DNA of 64,000 bases from Sanguibacter suaedae (GCF_016342785.1 NZ_JAEINH010000005.1:62001-126000); one strand, 5' to 3'; shown: positions 23,710-34,123, counted from the stretch's first letter. The notes: a model not told the origin generated them from the sequence alone. Numbers and translations: made by a program.

Positions 23710-24568
23710 GGGCGACGAGCTCCCGCGCCAGCTGCCGGTAGGCGACGGCACCCGCGTGCGTGGGGGCGTACGTCGTGATGGGCTCCGCCGCGACCGACGC
23801 GTCGGGAAACTTCACGGTCCGTCCGATGACGGTGTGCATGAGCGTGTCACCGAACGCCTCGTAGACCCGGGCGACGACCTCACGGGAGTGCAGGGTCCTG
23901 GGGTCGAACATCGTCGCGATGATGCCGTCCACCTCGAGGCGCGGGTTGAGGCGGTCCCGCACCTTCTCGATGGTCTCGATGAGGAGCGCCACACCCCGGA
24001 GCGCGAAGAACTCGCACTCGAGCGGGATGAGGACGCCGTGCGCGGCGGTCAGCGCGTTCACGGTGAGCAGGCCCAGGGACGGCTGGCAGTCGACGAGGAT
24101 GACGTCGTAGTCGTCGGCGACGGGCCGCAGCACCCGGGACAGCACGGACTCCCGTGCGACCTCCCCCACCAGCTGGACCTCCGCAGCGGACAGGTCGATG
24201 TTCGCCGGGAGGACGTCGAGCCCCGGCACGCCGGTCTGCACCACGATGTCGTGGATGTCCGCGCGACGGTCCATGAGCAGGTTGTAGACCGTGTTGTCGA
24301 GCTCGTGGGTGCTCACGCCCAGACCGACGGACGCGGCACCCTGCGGGTCGAAGTCGACGATGAGCACACGACGCCCGTACTCGGCGAGAGCGGCGGCGAG
24401 GTTGATGGTCGTCGTCGTCTTGCCGACGCCGCCCTTCTGGTTGCACATCGCGATGATCCGCGCGGGTCCGTGGCCACCCAGCGGGGCGGGTACCGCGAAC
24501 GCCGGCAGGGGGCGTCCGACCGGGTCGTGGGCCTGCTCGTCGGTCGCTGTCGGGGCCTGGCTAGTCAC
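23693..24568 (-). CDS. ParA-family chromosome partitioning ATPase
   Basis: A 291-residue deviant Walker A ATPase: CNQKGGVGKTTTTINLAAAL carries the signature lysine, then VDFDPQGAASVGLG (Walker A'), VDCQPSLGLLTVNAL (Walker B) and PLECEFFALRGVALLIETI. An N-terminal tail of about 35 residues precedes the domain. No parB gene is adjacent, and position next to scpA-scpB and xerD is typical of the second, non-oriC ParA of actinobacteria, so its job is likely linked to SMC loading or segregation. The start is a GTG with a weak ribosome site. Confidence 0.9.
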   Translation of the reverse strand: MTSQAPTATDEQAHDPVGRPLPAFAVPAPLGGHGPARIIAMCNQKGGVGKTTTTINLAAALAEYGRRVLIVDFDPQGAASVGLGVSTHELDNTVYNLLMDRRADIHDIVVQTGVPGLDVLPANIDLSAAEVQLVGEVARESVLSRVLRPVADDYDVILVDCQPSLGLLTVNALTAAHGVLIPLECEFFALRGVALLIETIEKVRDRLNPRLEVDGIIATMFDPRTLHSREVVARVYEAFGDTLMHTVIGRTVKFPDASVAAEPITTYAPTHAGAVAYRQLARELVARGDAA

Positions 24569-24618
24569 ACCGTCACGCTACCTCAGGGCTCCCGGCGGGA
24601 GCGGGCAACGCGCCGTCG

Positions 24619-25548
24619 TCAGCCCATCGCCCGCGGGTGGGACTGGATGTACACCTCACGGAGCGTGTCCGGGGTCACCATCGTGTAGATCTGGGTGGTC
24701 GTCACCGACGCGTGACCGAGAAGCTCCTGGACGACACGCACGTCGGCGCCTCCGGAGAGCAGGTGCGTGGCGAAGGAGTGCCGGAGCGTGTGCGGCGAGA
24801 CGTGGGCGGCGCCCGGCAGGCCGGCCCTCTCGGCGGACGACCGCAGGACGGCCCAGGCGCTCTGCCGGCTGAGCCGAGCCCCCCGGGTGTTGAGGAAGAC
24901 GGCCGGGGTGCCCCTGCCCGCGCCGGCCAGGGCGGGCCTGCCGCGGACCACGTACGCCTCGAGCGCGTCCACCGCGAAGGACCCCACGGGGACGACCCTC
25001 TCCTTGCTCCCCTTGCCGAAGAGCCGGACCGCCGCGGCACCGGGGGTGAGGTCGAGGTCGTCGACGTCGAGGTTGACGGCCTCGGAGATCCGGGCCCCGG
25101 TGGAGTAGAGGAGCTCGAGGAGAGCACGGTCGCGCAGCGGTCCCGGTCCGTCGCCGGCACCGGCGGCCTCGAGCAGGAGCTCCACCTCGTGGGTGGAGAT
25201 CGCCTTGGGCAGCCGCTTGCGCTGGCTCGGCGGACGGACCACCTGGGCGGGGTTGCTCGACGTGAGGCCCTCGTCGAGGCAGAACCTGTGCCAGCCCCGC
25301 ACCGCCGCGAGGGACCGAGCGGTGGACGACGCGGACAGGGCGGCACCACCGTCGGCGCCTGTGCGGACGGCGGTGACGTACTCCTCGACGTCGTCCGGAC
25401 CCACCTCGGACAGGACGGTCCCGCGAGCATCGAGGAACGCCGCGTAGCGAGCCAGGTCGCGACGGTACGCCGCGACCGTGTTGGGCGACCTGCCCCGCTC
25501 GACGGTCAGGTGGTCGAGGTAGCCCTGGAGGGCACGAGCCGTCGACAC
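24619..25548 (-). CDS. xerD: Site-specific tyrosine recombinase XerD
   Basis: A 309-residue tyrosine recombinase that resolves chromosome dimers at dif with XerC. The N-terminal SAM-like core-binding domain covers about residues 1-100. The catalytic set is visible: Arg in [14 protein letters not shown], Lys in [23 protein letters not shown] (H-x-x-R), [15 protein letters not shown] with the nucleophilic Tyr. The housekeeping location between ctaB and parA-scpAB, rather than a mobile context, supports XerD. XerC cannot be excluded from sequence alone. Confidence 0.93.
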   Translation of the reverse strand: MSTARALQGYLDHLTVERGRSPNTVAAYRRDLARYAAFLDARGTVLSEVGPDDVEEYVTAVRTGADGGAALSASSTARSLAAVRGWHRFCLDEGLTSSNPAQVVRPPSQRKRLPKAISTHEVELLLEAAGAGDGPGPLRDRALLELLYSTGARISEAVNLDVDDLDLTPGAAAVRLFGKGSKERVVPVGSFAVDALEAYVVRGRPALAGAGRGTPAVFLNTRGARLSRQSAWAVLRSSAERAGLPGAAHVSPHTLRHSFATHLLSGGADVRVVQELLGHASVTTTQIYTMVTPDTLREVYIQSHPRAMG

Positions 25549-25558
25549 GACCGGTGGG

Positions 25559-26584
25559 TCAGAACGGGAGGTAGACGTCGACGGCGACCGCGACGAAGAG
25601 GAGCGTGAGGTACGTGATGGACCCGTGGAACACCTTCATCGCACCGAGCTTCCCCCGCGCGGGGTCCTTGGCGCGCTGGTACATCCCGTAGCAGTCCGCG
25701 AGGAACCACAGGCCGAGCCCGCTGGCCACGACCGCGTACACCCACGTCATCCCCGCGAGCGGGACGAGCGCCAGGGAGCTGACGATCATCGCCACCGTGT
25801 ACAGGAGCATCTCGCGGGCGACCTTCGTGTCGGCGGCGACCACGGGGAGCATAGGGACCCCTGCGGTCGCGTAGTCGCGCCGGAACTTCATCGACAGCGG
25901 CCAGTAGTGCGGGGGCGTCCAGAAGAAGATCACGAGGAACAGCGCGACCGCCGACCAGCTCAGGCCGCCCGTCACGGCGGACCACCCGATGAAGACGGGC
26001 ATGCACCCGGCGATCCCGCCCCAGACGATGTTCTGCGGGGTCCGGCGCTTGAGGATCATCGTGTAGCCGACGACGTAGATGAGGATCGCCGTCGCCGTGA
26101 AGATCGCCGAGGCCATGTTCACGAGCAGCGCGAACCACAGGAGCGACCCGGCACCGAGGACCGAGGCGAAGACGAGCGCGGCCCGGGGTGAGATCTCCCC
26201 CGTGACGAGCGGCCGGCGCTTGGTCCGGTTCATGACCTCGTCGATGTCACGGTCGATGTAGCAGTTGAACGCGTTGGCGGACCCTGCTGCCGCGGCACCG
26301 CCGACGAGCGTCGCGAGGACGAGCCACAGCCCGGGGAACCCGCCGGCGGCGAGCATCATCGTCGGGACCGTCGTGACGAGGAGGAGCTCGACGACCCGCG
26401 GCTTGGTCAACGCGAGGTAGGCCCCGAGACGGCCGCGCAGGGCCTCTGGACCTGACGCGTCCGGGGTCGCGTCGTGCGCGCCGCCCGTCGCGTCGGAGCG
26501 TCCGGTCGGCTGGGCCGAGGCTTGACTCGATGTGTGCACGCGGGGATGGGTTCCGTTCTGCGTCCGGGAGATGTCCGAGGACAC
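25559..26584 (-). CDS. ctaB: Protoheme IX farnesyltransferase (heme o synthase)
   Basis: A 341-residue UbiA-family membrane enzyme that adds a farnesyl group to heme b, giving heme o for cytochrome oxidase. About nine membrane helices follow a soluble N-terminal tail of some 50 residues. The prenyl-diphosphate motif is [15 protein letters not shown], and the second loop has [19 protein letters not shown], typical of CtaB. The annotated GTG at 26584 has a poor ribosome site, so the true start may lie slightly inside. ctaB is divergent from tkt; ctaA, its usual partner, is not in this interval. Confidence 0.93.
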   Translation of the reverse strand: MSSDISRTQNGTHPRVHTSSQASAQPTGRSDATGGAHDATPDASGPEALRGRLGAYLALTKPRVVELLLVTTVPTMMLAAGGFPGLWLVLATLVGGAAAAGSANAFNCYIDRDIDEVMNRTKRRPLVTGEISPRAALVFASVLGAGSLLWFALLVNMASAIFTATAILIYVVGYTMILKRRTPQNIVWGGIAGCMPVFIGWSAVTGGLSWSAVALFLVIFFWTPPHYWPLSMKFRRDYATAGVPMLPVVAADTKVAREMLLYTVAMIVSSLALVPLAGMTWVYAVVASGLGLWFLADCYGMYQRAKDPARGKLGAMKVFHGSITYLTLLFVAVAVDVYLPF

Positions 26585-26943
26585 GACCCGAGGGAGGCGC
26601 CCGAGCCGTCGTCAATGCCATGGTACGTGGCCGGGAGGCGACCGGGAGCGGCTCCGGCGAGGAACATCGTGTGACATTGGCGTCAACACCACGATGTGAG
26701 CGTTCACAACGGCGTGCTGCATGACGCGATAGGGTGGAGCGCAGTCATGAACTGTGGCGAAACCCACCCGTCCGTCGCGCGATCGCGCCACGCACACCGG
26801 ACCGTGCCGCGCACGGGACGGGATGCGCGCACGTGCGCACCACGGCCGAGGGCGCTGGACCCGCAGCCGTGTGCCGTCAGACCCCCAGATGTCCGAGAAG
26901 TCGACTGATCACGGCGGCCCGCCCGCCGGAGAAATGAGGTTCG
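26585..26943. promoter_or_regulatory. ctaB-tkt divergent region with a nested palindrome
   Basis: This 359-base divergent region has no gene. It contains a perfect inverted repeat ACATCGTG (26664-26671) and CACGATGT (26690-26697) with an 18-base spacer that holds an inner TGAC/GTCA pair. A TAGGGT element at 26731-26736 is a candidate -10 for tkt, with no good -35. The palindrome could be an operator for either gene. The rest shows no recognisable RNA. Confidence 0.45.
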
Positions 26944-29106
26944 GTGAACGCGTTCGCTCCCGCAGAGCAGCCCTTCGAGTGGTCGGAGCTCGACGACCGC
27001 GCGGTGAAGACCATCAAGGCCCTCGCCGCTGACGCCGTCGAGAACGTCGGAAACGGCCACCCCGGGACCGCGATCTCCCTGGCACCCGCCGCCTACCTGC
27101 TCTTCCAGCGCTTCATGCGCCACGACCCCAGCGACTCCCAGTGGGTCGGCCGCGACCGCTTCGTGCTCTCCGCCGGCCACTCGTCGCTGACCATCTACCT
27201 CCAGCTCTTCCTCTCCGGCTACGACGTGGACCTCGAGGACATCAAGGCGCTGCGCACCTGGGGCTCGAAGACCCCCGGGCACCCCGAGTACAGCCACACC
27301 GACGGCGTCGAGATCACCACGGGCCCGCTCGGCCAGGGCCTCGCGTCGGCCGTCGGCATGGCCATGGCAGCCCGCCGCGAGCGCGGCCTCCTGGACCCGG
27401 ACACCGCGGCCGGTGAGAGCCCGTTCGACCACAACGTGTACGTCATCGCCGGCGACGGCGACCTCCAGGAGGGCGTCACCTCCGAGGCGTCGTCGCTCGC
27501 GGGTCACCAGAAGCTCGGCAACCTCGTGGTCGTCTACGACCAGAACCACATCTCCATCGAGGACGACACGGACATCTCGTTCAGCGAGGACGTCCTCGCG
27601 CGGTACGAGGCGTACGGCTGGCACGTCCAGCGCGTCGACTGGACCGAGGGCGGTACGGGCTACACCGAGAACGTCGAGGAGCTCGCGGCAGCGCTCTCGG
27701 CCGCCCGCTCGGAGACCGGCAAGCCGTCGATCATCGCGCTGCGCACCGTCATCGGCTGGCCGTCGCCCACCAAGCAGAACACGGGTGGCATCCACGGGTC
27801 CGCGCTCGGCGGCTCCGAGGTCGAGGGGCTCAAGCTCGCGCTCGGGCTCGACCCGGAGAAGACGTTCGACGTCGACCCCGATGTCCTCGCCCACGCCCGG
27901 AAGGTGAGCGAGCGCGGCACAGCCGCGCGCGAGGCGTGGACCACCGGCTTCGACGCGTGGCGCACCGCCAACCCCGAGGGCGCGGCCCTCCTCGAGCGCC
28001 TCACCACCCGGACGCTGCCCGACGGCTGGACCGACGCCCTCCCCGCCTTCGAGTCCGGCAAGGACGTCGCGACGCGCTCCGCGTCCGGGAAGGTCCTCAG
28101 CGCGCTCGCGCCCGTCCTGCCCGAGCTCTGGGGCGGCTCCGCCGACCTCGCCGGCTCGAACAACACGACCATGGCGGGCGAGCCGTCGTTCATCCCCGAG
28201 GAGTTCGCCACCAAGGCGTTCCCGGGCCACCCGTACGGCCGCACCCTGCACTTCGGCATCCGTGAGCACGCCATGGGCGCGATCCTCAACGGCATCGTGC
28301 TGCACGGCGGGACCCGCGCGTACGGCGGGACGTTCCTCGTCTTCTCCGACTACATGCGGCCCGCCGTCCGTCTCGCGGCCCTCATGCGCATCCCGGCGGT
28401 GTTCGTCTGGACGCACGACTCCATCGGCCTCGGCGAGGACGGGCCCACCCACCAGCCCGTCGAGCACCTCGCGGCGCTCCGCGCGATCCCCGGGCTCGAC
28501 GTCGTCCGCCCCGCGGACGCGAACGAGGTCACGTGGGCCTGGCGCACGATCCTCGAGCACACCGACCGCCCCTCCGGGATCGTCCTCACGCGGCAGAACG
28601 TCCCGACGTTCCCCCGTGGCGAAGCCGGCTTCGCGGACGCCTCCGGGGTCGCCCGCGGCGCCTACACGCTCGTCGACGCCGAGGACGGGAACCCCGACGT
28701 CGTGCTCCTCGGGACCGGCTCCGAGGTCCAGCTCGCGGTCGAGGCGCGCGAGCTCCTCGCCGCCGAGGGCATCGGCGCCCGCGTGGTCTCCGTGCCGTCG
28801 CGCGAGTGGTTCGACGAGCAGGACGACGCGTACCGCGACTCCGTGCTCCCCCCGTCGGTCCGCGCGCGCGTGTCCGTCGAGGCGGGCATCTCGCAGGGAT
28901 GGCACGAGCTCGTGGGCGACGCCGGTCGCACCGTGAGCCTCGAGCACTACGGGGCGTCGGGCGACTACAAGCGCCTGTACACGGAGTTCGGCATCACCGC
29001 CGAGGCCGTCGCCGCAGCGGCCAAGGAGTCCATCGCCGCAGCGGGGTCGAGCGCACCCGGCTCCTCCCCCGAGCCGTCCGAGGGCGGGACCGGCGACCAG
29101 AAGTAG
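26944..29106 (+). CDS. tkt: Transketolase
   Basis: A 720-residue thiamine-diphosphate enzyme of the non-oxidative pentose phosphate pathway. Typical stretches are ENVGNGHPGTAISLAPAAYL, HTDGVEITTGPLGQGLASAV, the cofactor motif IAGDGDLQEGVTSEASSLAG followed by DQNHISIEDDT, and FGIREHAMGAILNG in the pyrimidine-binding half. The GTG at 26944 has AGG about six bases upstream. It heads the run tkt-tal-zwf-opcA-pgl. A charged, proline-rich C-terminal tail of about 20 residues is an addition to the usual enzyme. Confidence 0.96.
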   Translation: MNAFAPAEQPFEWSELDDRAVKTIKALAADAVENVGNGHPGTAISLAPAAYLLFQRFMRHDPSDSQWVGRDRFVLSAGHSSLTIYLQLFLSGYDVDLEDIKALRTWGSKTPGHPEYSHTDGVEITTGPLGQGLASAVGMAMAARRERGLLDPDTAAGESPFDHNVYVIAGDGDLQEGVTSEASSLAGHQKLGNLVVVYDQNHISIEDDTDISFSEDVLARYEAYGWHVQRVDWTEGGTGYTENVEELAAALSAARSETGKPSIIALRTVIGWPSPTKQNTGGIHGSALGGSEVEGLKLALGLDPEKTFDVDPDVLAHARKVSERGTAAREAWTTGFDAWRTANPEGAALLERLTTRTLPDGWTDALPAFESGKDVATRSASGKVLSALAPVLPELWGGSADLAGSNNTTMAGEPSFIPEEFATKAFPGHPYGRTLHFGIREHAMGAILNGIVLHGGTRAYGGTFLVFSDYMRPAVRLAALMRIPAVFVWTHDSIGLGEDGPTHQPVEHLAALRAIPGLDVVRPADANEVTWAWRTILEHTDRPSGIVLTRQNVPTFPRGEAGFADASGVARGAYTLVDAEDGNPDVVLLGTGSEVQLAVEARELLAAEGIGARVVSVPSREWFDEQDDAYRDSVLPPSVRARVSVEAGISQGWHELVGDAGRTVSLEHYGASGDYKRLYTEFGITAEAVAAAAKESIAAAGSSAPGSSPEPSEGGTGDQK

Positions 29107-29201
29107 CACCGACCAGCACCACCCGGTTGCGCCCCGAGCGCAGCTGATCTAGACCGGACCGTGCGACAGCACACCGGACGGACGATCGAGGAGAGGTCAT
29201 C

Positions 29202-30344
29202 GTGGCACCAGAGAACAGCACCCTTCAGCAGTCCGAGCGCACCGCACGGCTCACAGCAGAGGGGGTCGCCATCTGGTTGGACGACCTCTCCCGTGACCGG
29301 ATCACCTCCGGCAACCTCGCGGGTCTCGTCGAGACCCGCGGGGTGGTCGGGGTGACCACCAACCCGACGATCTTCGCCGGGGCCCTCGCCCAGGGGAGCA
29401 GCTACGACGAGCAGCTCCGGGGCCTCGAGGCGCCCGTCGCCGGTGCCGACCCGGACGACGCGGTGTGGGCGGTCACCACGCACGACGTCCGGGAGGCCTG
29501 CGACATCCTGCGCCCGGTCTACGACGCGACCGGCGGGGTGGACGGCCGCGTCTCCATCGAGGTCGACCCGCGCCTCGCGCGTGACGCCGAGGGGACCGCG
29601 ACGCTCGCCGAGCGCCTGTGGACGCTCGTCGACCGCCCCAACCTCTACATCAAGATCCCGGCGACGGTCGAGGGCCTCGACGCGATCACCCGGACCGTGG
29701 CGGCGGGCATCAGCGTCAACGTCACGCTCATCTTCTCCCTCGAGCGGTACAGCGCCGTCATCGACGCGTACCTCACGGGCCTCGAGCAGGCGGTGGCCGC
29801 GGGCCTGGACGTCTCCCGCGTGGGTTCCGTGGCCTCGTTCTTCGTGTCGCGCGTGGACGCCGCGGTCGACGCCGCGCTCGACGAGATGGGCACCGACGAG
29901 GCGGCAGGCCTCCGCGGCAAGGTCGCGATCGCGAACGCGCGCCTCGCCTACGGCGTCCACCTCGACACGCTCGCCGGGGACCGGTGGAAGGCACTTGCCG
30001 AGGCCGGTGCCACGCCCCAGCGTCCCCTCTGGGCGTCGACCGGCGTCAAGGACCCGCAGTACCCGGACACCCTCTACGTGACCGAGCTCGTCGCACCGGG
30101 TGTCGTGAACACCATGCCGGAGGCCACGCTCGAGGCCGTCGCCGACCACGGCACCATCACGGGCGACACGATCACCCCGGCCCTCGACGAAGCCCGGGCG
30201 ACCCTCGAGACGCTCGACTCCCTCGGCATCTCGCTCGGCGAGGTTACGGAGCGCCTCGAGGAGGAGGGGCTCGAGAAGTTCGTCACGAGCTGGACGGAGC
30301 TGCTCGCGACGGTCACGGACGGGCTCTCCCGCACCCGTGCGTGA
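29202..30344 (+). CDS. tal: Transaldolase
   Basis: A 380-residue class I aldolase that transfers a dihydroxyacetone unit between sugar phosphates. [13 protein letters not shown] near the start, the Schiff-base lysine region [16 protein letters not shown], and [14 protein letters not shown] match the longer transaldolase found in actinobacteria. The GTG at 29202 is preceded by GAGGAGAGG. It lies 95 bases after tkt and is followed by a strong hairpin, so tkt-tal may be expressed apart from or above zwf. Confidence 0.95.
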   Translation: MAPENSTLQQSERTARLTAEGVAIWLDDLSRDRITSGNLAGLVETRGVVGVTTNPTIFAGALAQGSSYDEQLRGLEAPVAGADPDDAVWAVTTHDVREACDILRPVYDATGGVDGRVSIEVDPRLARDAEGTATLAERLWTLVDRPNLYIKIPATVEGLDAITRTVAAGISVNVTLIFSLERYSAVIDAYLTGLEQAVAAGLDVSRVGSVASFFVSRVDAAVDAALDEMGTDEAAGLRGKVAIANARLAYGVHLDTLAGDRWKALAEAGATPQRPLWASTGVKDPQYPDTLYVTELVAPGVVNTMPEATLEAVADHGTITGDTITPALDEARATLETLDSLGISLGEVTERLEEEGLEKFVTSWTELLATVTDGLSRTRA

Positions 30345-30395
30345 GACGCGCTTCCCGCCGCAGCGCGGCCTGCTGTAGAAACTGATGGACGGCTC

Positions 30396-30420
30396 GGCTC
30401 CCCGGCGGTACCGGGGAGCC
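30396..30420 (+). terminator. Hairpin after tal
   Basis: A perfect ten-pair stem GGCTCCCCGG/CCGGGGAGCC with loop CGGTA, followed by CTTCC. It lies 51 bases after the tal stop and about 80 bases before zwf, and probably terminates or attenuates tkt-tal transcription. Confidence 0.75.
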
Positions 30421-30501
30421 CTTCCGTCCGCACGCCGCAGCACCGCGCTGACCTGCCGTTGACCCGCTCGACCTCGTCCCGACCACGATTGGTGCCCACC
30501 C

Positions 30502-32043
30502 GTGAGACCCGCGAACATCACCGCCGACTCCAACCCGCTGCGGGACCCGCGGGACCTGCGCCTCCCACGCATCGCGGGACCGTGCGGGCTCGTGATCTTC
30601 GGGGTCACCGGCGACCTCGCACGCAAGAAGCTCATGCCCGCGGTCTACGACCTCGCCAACCGAGGTCTCCTCCCCCCTGGGTTCGCGCTCACGGGCTTCG
30701 CCCGACGCGACTGGGAGGACCAGGACTTCGCGCAGGTGGTCCACGACGCGGTGAAGGCCCACGCACGCACACCGTTCCGCGAGTCCGTGTGGAACCAGCT
30801 CGCCGAGGGCATCCGGTTCGTCCAGGGCACCTTCGACGATGACGACGCGTTCGAGCGCCTGAGTGCGACCGTCGCGGAGCTCGACGAGATCCGGGGTACC
30901 GGCGGCAACCACGCCTTCTACCTCTCGGTGCCGCCCAGCTCGTTCCCCGTGGTGTGCAAGCAGCTCGCCCGCTCCGGTCTCTCCGAGTCCAGCGAGGACG
31001 CGTGGCGGCGGGTCGTCATCGAGAAGCCGTTCGGCCACGACCTCGAGAGCGCCCGCGAGCTCAACGACGTCGTCTCGGAGGTCTTCCCGCCGGACTCGGT
31101 CTTCCGCATCGACCACTACCTCGGCAAGGAGACGGTCCAGAACCTCCTCGCCCTGCGCTTCGCCAACGAGATGTACGAGCCGATCTGGAACGCCAACTAC
31201 GTGGACCACGTCCAGATCACCATGGCCGAGGACATCGGGATCGGTGGCCGCGCCGGCTACTACGACGGCATCGGGGCCGCCCGCGACGTCATCCAGAACC
31301 ACCTGCTCCAGCTCCTGGCGCTGACCGCCATGGAGGAACCGGTCTCGTTCAGCGCGAACGACCTCATCGCCGAGAAGATCAAGGTCCTCTCCGCGATGCG
31401 CCTGCCCGCCGACCTCGGTGAGCACACCGCCCGCGGCCAGTACTCGGCCGGGTGGCAGGGCGGCGAGGAGGTCCGTGGCTACCTCGACGAGGACGGCATC
31501 AGCGAGGACTCAGCGACCGAGACCTTTGCCGCGATCCGCGTCGACATCGACACACGTCGATGGGCGGGGGTCCCGTTCTACCTGCGTGCCGGCAAGCGTC
31601 TGGGACGCCGCGTCACGGAGATCGCGGTCGTGTTCAAGCCGGCCCCGCACCTCCCGTTCGAGTCGACGGCCACGTCGGAGCTCGGGAAGAACGCCATCGT
31701 CATCCGCATCCAGCCCGACGAGGGCGTCACCCTCCGGCTCGGCGCGAAGGTCCCCGGGACCGCGATGGAGGTCCGTGACGTCACCATGGACTTCGGGTAC
31801 GGGCACGCGTTCACCGAGTCCTCCCCCGAGGCCTACGAGCGGCTCATCCTCGACGTCCTCCTCGGCGACCCGCCCCTGTTCCCCCGCCACGAGGAGGTCG
31901 AGCTCTCCTGGAAGATCCTCGACCCGATCACCGCGTTCTGGGAGAAGGAGGGCAAGCCCGAGCCCTACCGCTCCGGCACCTGGGGACCCGACTCGGCCGA
32001 CGAGATGCTCGCCCGCGACGGCCGCGTCTGGCGACGCCCGTGA
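30502..32043 (+). CDS. zwf: Glucose-6-phosphate dehydrogenase
   Basis: A 513-residue enzyme that oxidises glucose 6-phosphate with NADP+, the first step of the oxidative pentose phosphate pathway. It has the dinucleotide motif IFGVTGDLARKKLMPAVYDL, the substrate site FRIDHYLGKETVQNLLALRF with the catalytic His, and the usual C-terminal domain. The GTG at 30502 was chosen from the length of the N-terminal extension seen in actinobacterial Zwf. opcA follows 69 bases later and pgl overlaps opcA. Confidence 0.96.
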   Translation: MRPANITADSNPLRDPRDLRLPRIAGPCGLVIFGVTGDLARKKLMPAVYDLANRGLLPPGFALTGFARRDWEDQDFAQVVHDAVKAHARTPFRESVWNQLAEGIRFVQGTFDDDDAFERLSATVAELDEIRGTGGNHAFYLSVPPSSFPVVCKQLARSGLSESSEDAWRRVVIEKPFGHDLESARELNDVVSEVFPPDSVFRIDHYLGKETVQNLLALRFANEMYEPIWNANYVDHVQITMAEDIGIGGRAGYYDGIGAARDVIQNHLLQLLALTAMEEPVSFSANDLIAEKIKVLSAMRLPADLGEHTARGQYSAGWQGGEEVRGYLDEDGISEDSATETFAAIRVDIDTRRWAGVPFYLRAGKRLGRRVTEIAVVFKPAPHLPFESTATSELGKNAIVIRIQPDEGVTLRLGAKVPGTAMEVRDVTMDFGYGHAFTESSPEAYERLILDVLLGDPPLFPRHEEVELSWKILDPITAFWEKEGKPEPYRSGTWGPDSADEMLARDGRVWRRP

Positions 32044-32112
32044 CCTCGCCCCACGCTCCCGCGGGAGCGCTCGCCCGCCCGGCACAGACCCGCCCCTGAC
32101 GGAGGACCACCC

Positions 32113-33036
32113 GTGATCATCGACATCCCGCAGACCACCGCCGGGGCCGTGGCCAAGCGCCTCATCAAGATCCGCGAGGAGGGCGGCGCGATCGCCCTCG
32201 GTCGTGTCCTCACCCTCGTCATCATGGCCGACGAGAAGGGCATAGAGGAGGCCATCGACGCCGCCAACGACGCCAGCCGTGAGCACCCGTGCCGCATCGT
32301 CGTCCTCGCCACCGCCCGGGGGCGCACCACCGACGGACTCGACGCCCAGATCCGCGTCGGTGGGGACGCCGGCGCGAGCGAGGTCATCGTGCTCCGCCCC
32401 TCCGGTGCCGTCGCCGAGCACACCGACACGCTCGTCATGCCGCTCCTGCTGCCCGACGCGCCCATCGTCGCCTGGTGGCCGGACGAGATCCCGACCAACC
32501 CCTCGAAGGACCTCATCGGGGCGATGGCGAAGATCCGCATCACCGACACGATGAACTGCGCCTCGCCGCGGGAGAGCCTCCGCTCGCTCCGCGAGAACCA
32601 CTCCCCCGGGGACATCGACCTCGCCTGGACGCGGGTCACGGTCTGGCGTGGGCTCCTCGCCGCGGCGCTCGACCAGGCGCCGTTCGAGCCCGTCGAGGCC
32701 GTCGTCGTCGAGGGGAACGCGTCTCACCCGTCGGTCGACCTCCTCGCCGCGTGGCTGGGGCACTACCTCGCGTGCCCCGTGACGACGCATCGGGACGCCT
32801 CCGCGCACGCTATCACCAAGGTCGTGCTCAGGCGCCGCACCGGTGACATCGTCCTCGACAGGCCGGACGGCGCCGTGGCGATCCTGTCGCAGCCGGGGCA
32901 ACCGTCCCACCGGATCGCCCTGCCCGTCAGGCAGCTCCGGGAGTGCCTCTCGGAAGAGCTGCGACGGCTCGACCCCGACGAGGTGTACAGCGACGTCCTC
33001 TCGAGCGGGCTCACGACCGTGGACGCTGACGCGTGA
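32113..33036 (+). CDS. opcA: OpcA, glucose-6-phosphate dehydrogenase assembly protein
   Basis: A 307-residue protein that, in cyanobacteria and actinobacteria, activates or assembles Zwf. Family features are the start MIIDIPQTTAGAVAKRL, HPCRIVVLATARG, PIVAWWPDEIP and DLAWTRVTVWRGLLAA. The GTG has CGGAGGA upstream. It sits directly between zwf and pgl, the usual actinobacterial order, and its stop overlaps the pgl start (GTGA). Confidence 0.95.
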   Translation: MIIDIPQTTAGAVAKRLIKIREEGGAIALGRVLTLVIMADEKGIEEAIDAANDASREHPCRIVVLATARGRTTDGLDAQIRVGGDAGASEVIVLRPSGAVAEHTDTLVMPLLLPDAPIVAWWPDEIPTNPSKDLIGAMAKIRITDTMNCASPRESLRSLRENHSPGDIDLAWTRVTVWRGLLAAALDQAPFEPVEAVVVEGNASHPSVDLLAAWLGHYLACPVTTHRDASAHAITKVVLRRRTGDIVLDRPDGAVAILSQPGQPSHRIALPVRQLRECLSEELRRLDPDEVYSDVLSSGLTTVDADA

Positions 33037-33776
33037 CCGGGCACCTGGTGGTCGTCCACCCCACGGCTGAGGTCCTCGCAGAGGCCACCGCGGCACGACT
33101 CCTCACCCGGATCCTCGACGTCCAATCGGTGCGCTCCCCCGTGCACGTCGTCGCCACCGGGGGGACGGTGGGCATCAGGACCTTGGCGGCCGTCGCCGCC
33201 AATCCTGTGCGTGACGCCGTCGACTGGTCGCAGGTGCACGTGTGGTGGGGTGACGAGCGATTCCTGCCGCCCGGGCACGCCGACCGCAACGAGACACAGG
33301 CACGCGACGCCCTCCTGGACGCCCTGGACCTCCTCCCGGCGGAGAACGTCCACGCCATGCCAGCGGCCGTCGGCGATCTCGACCCGGAAGGGGCCGCGAA
33401 TCTCTACGCCTCCGAGCTCGCCGAGCACGCGACGGACGGTGCTCCCGTCCCCGAGTTCGACGTGACCCTCCTCGGCATGGGGCCCGACGCCCACGTCGCG
33501 TCCCTGTTCCCGGGGCACGAGGCCCTCCGGGCCACCGGTGCGTCGACCGTGGGCGTGCACGGTTCGCCGAAGCCGCCCGCGGAGCGCGTCTCTCTCACCT
33601 TCGAGGCGATCCAGGCCTCCAGGGAGGTCTGGGTGGTGGCTGCAGGAGCTGAGAAGGCCGGTGCCGTAGCGGCCGCGCTCGGAGGCGCTCCGCGCGACGA
33701 AGCCCCGGCCGCGGGAGCGACAGGGACGTCGCGGACCCTCTGGCTGCTCGACGCGGCGGCGTCCTCCGAGCTCTAG
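33033..33776 (+). CDS. pgl: 6-phosphogluconolactonase
   Basis: A 247-residue hydrolase that opens 6-phosphogluconolactone. It belongs to the GlcN-6-P isomerase-like family: VVATGGTVGIRTLAAVAANP, WGDERFLPPGHADRNETQAR and VTLLGMGPDAHVASLFPGH are the substrate-binding blocks. The GTG at 33033 overlaps the opcA stop. The stop codon overlaps the convergent rbpA stop by a few bases. The product passes to 6-phosphogluconate dehydrogenase, whose gene is not in the window. Confidence 0.95.
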   Translation: MTGHLVVVHPTAEVLAEATAARLLTRILDVQSVRSPVHVVATGGTVGIRTLAAVAANPVRDAVDWSQVHVWWGDERFLPPGHADRNETQARDALLDALDLLPAENVHAMPAAVGDLDPEGAANLYASELAEHATDGAPVPEFDVTLLGMGPDAHVASLFPGHEALRATGASTVGVHGSPKPPAERVSLTFEAIQASREVWVVAAGAEKAGAVAAALGGAPRDEAPAAGATGTSRTLWLLDAAASSEL

Positions 33777-34123
33777 CGGCGCGTCCGGCGGGCGCGGAGC
33801 GCAGCGAGCGCCTCGTCGAGGAGCGCCTCGCCGTCCTCGTCGCTGCGTCGCTCCTTCACGTATGCGAGGTGCGTCTTGTAGGGCTCGTTGCGGAACGGCT
33901 GAGGAGGGTTCTCCGCGTCGAGACCCGCCGGCAGTCCGCAGCGCGGGCAGTCCCACACCTCGGGGGCTACGACGTTCGCCTCGATCGAGAAGCTGGGGCG
34001 CGTCTCGTGCCCGTTGACGCAGTAGTACGGCACGAAGAACCGAGGAGCGGTGTCACCACGCTCGGCCTCGCCCATCGGCCCTGCTCCTACACGCGATCCT
34101 CGGATCGCACTACCACCAGCCAC
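33773..34123 (-). CDS. rbpA: RNA polymerase-binding protein RbpA
   Basis: A 116-residue actinobacterial transcription factor that binds the RNA polymerase-sigma complex and promotes open complex formation. GGSAIRGSRVGAGPMGEAER is the N-terminal tail, FVPYYCVNGHETRPSFS with a later CPRCG forms the core (zinc-type) domain, and the C-terminal helix LLDEALAALRARRTRR binds sigma. The GTG at 34123 has GGAGG seven bases upstream. It is convergent with pgl, and secG lies just upstream on the same strand. Confidence 0.95.
   Translation of the reverse strand: MAGGSAIRGSRVGAGPMGEAERGDTAPRFFVPYYCVNGHETRPSFSIEANVVAPEVWDCPRCGLPAGLDAENPPQPFRNEPYKTHLAYVKERRSDEDGEALLDEALAALRARRTRR

Noticed and set aside
24619-25548. 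xerD read as an integrase of a mobile element
   Set aside because: It lies in a conserved ctaB-xerD-parA-scpA context and has the typical housekeeping length.
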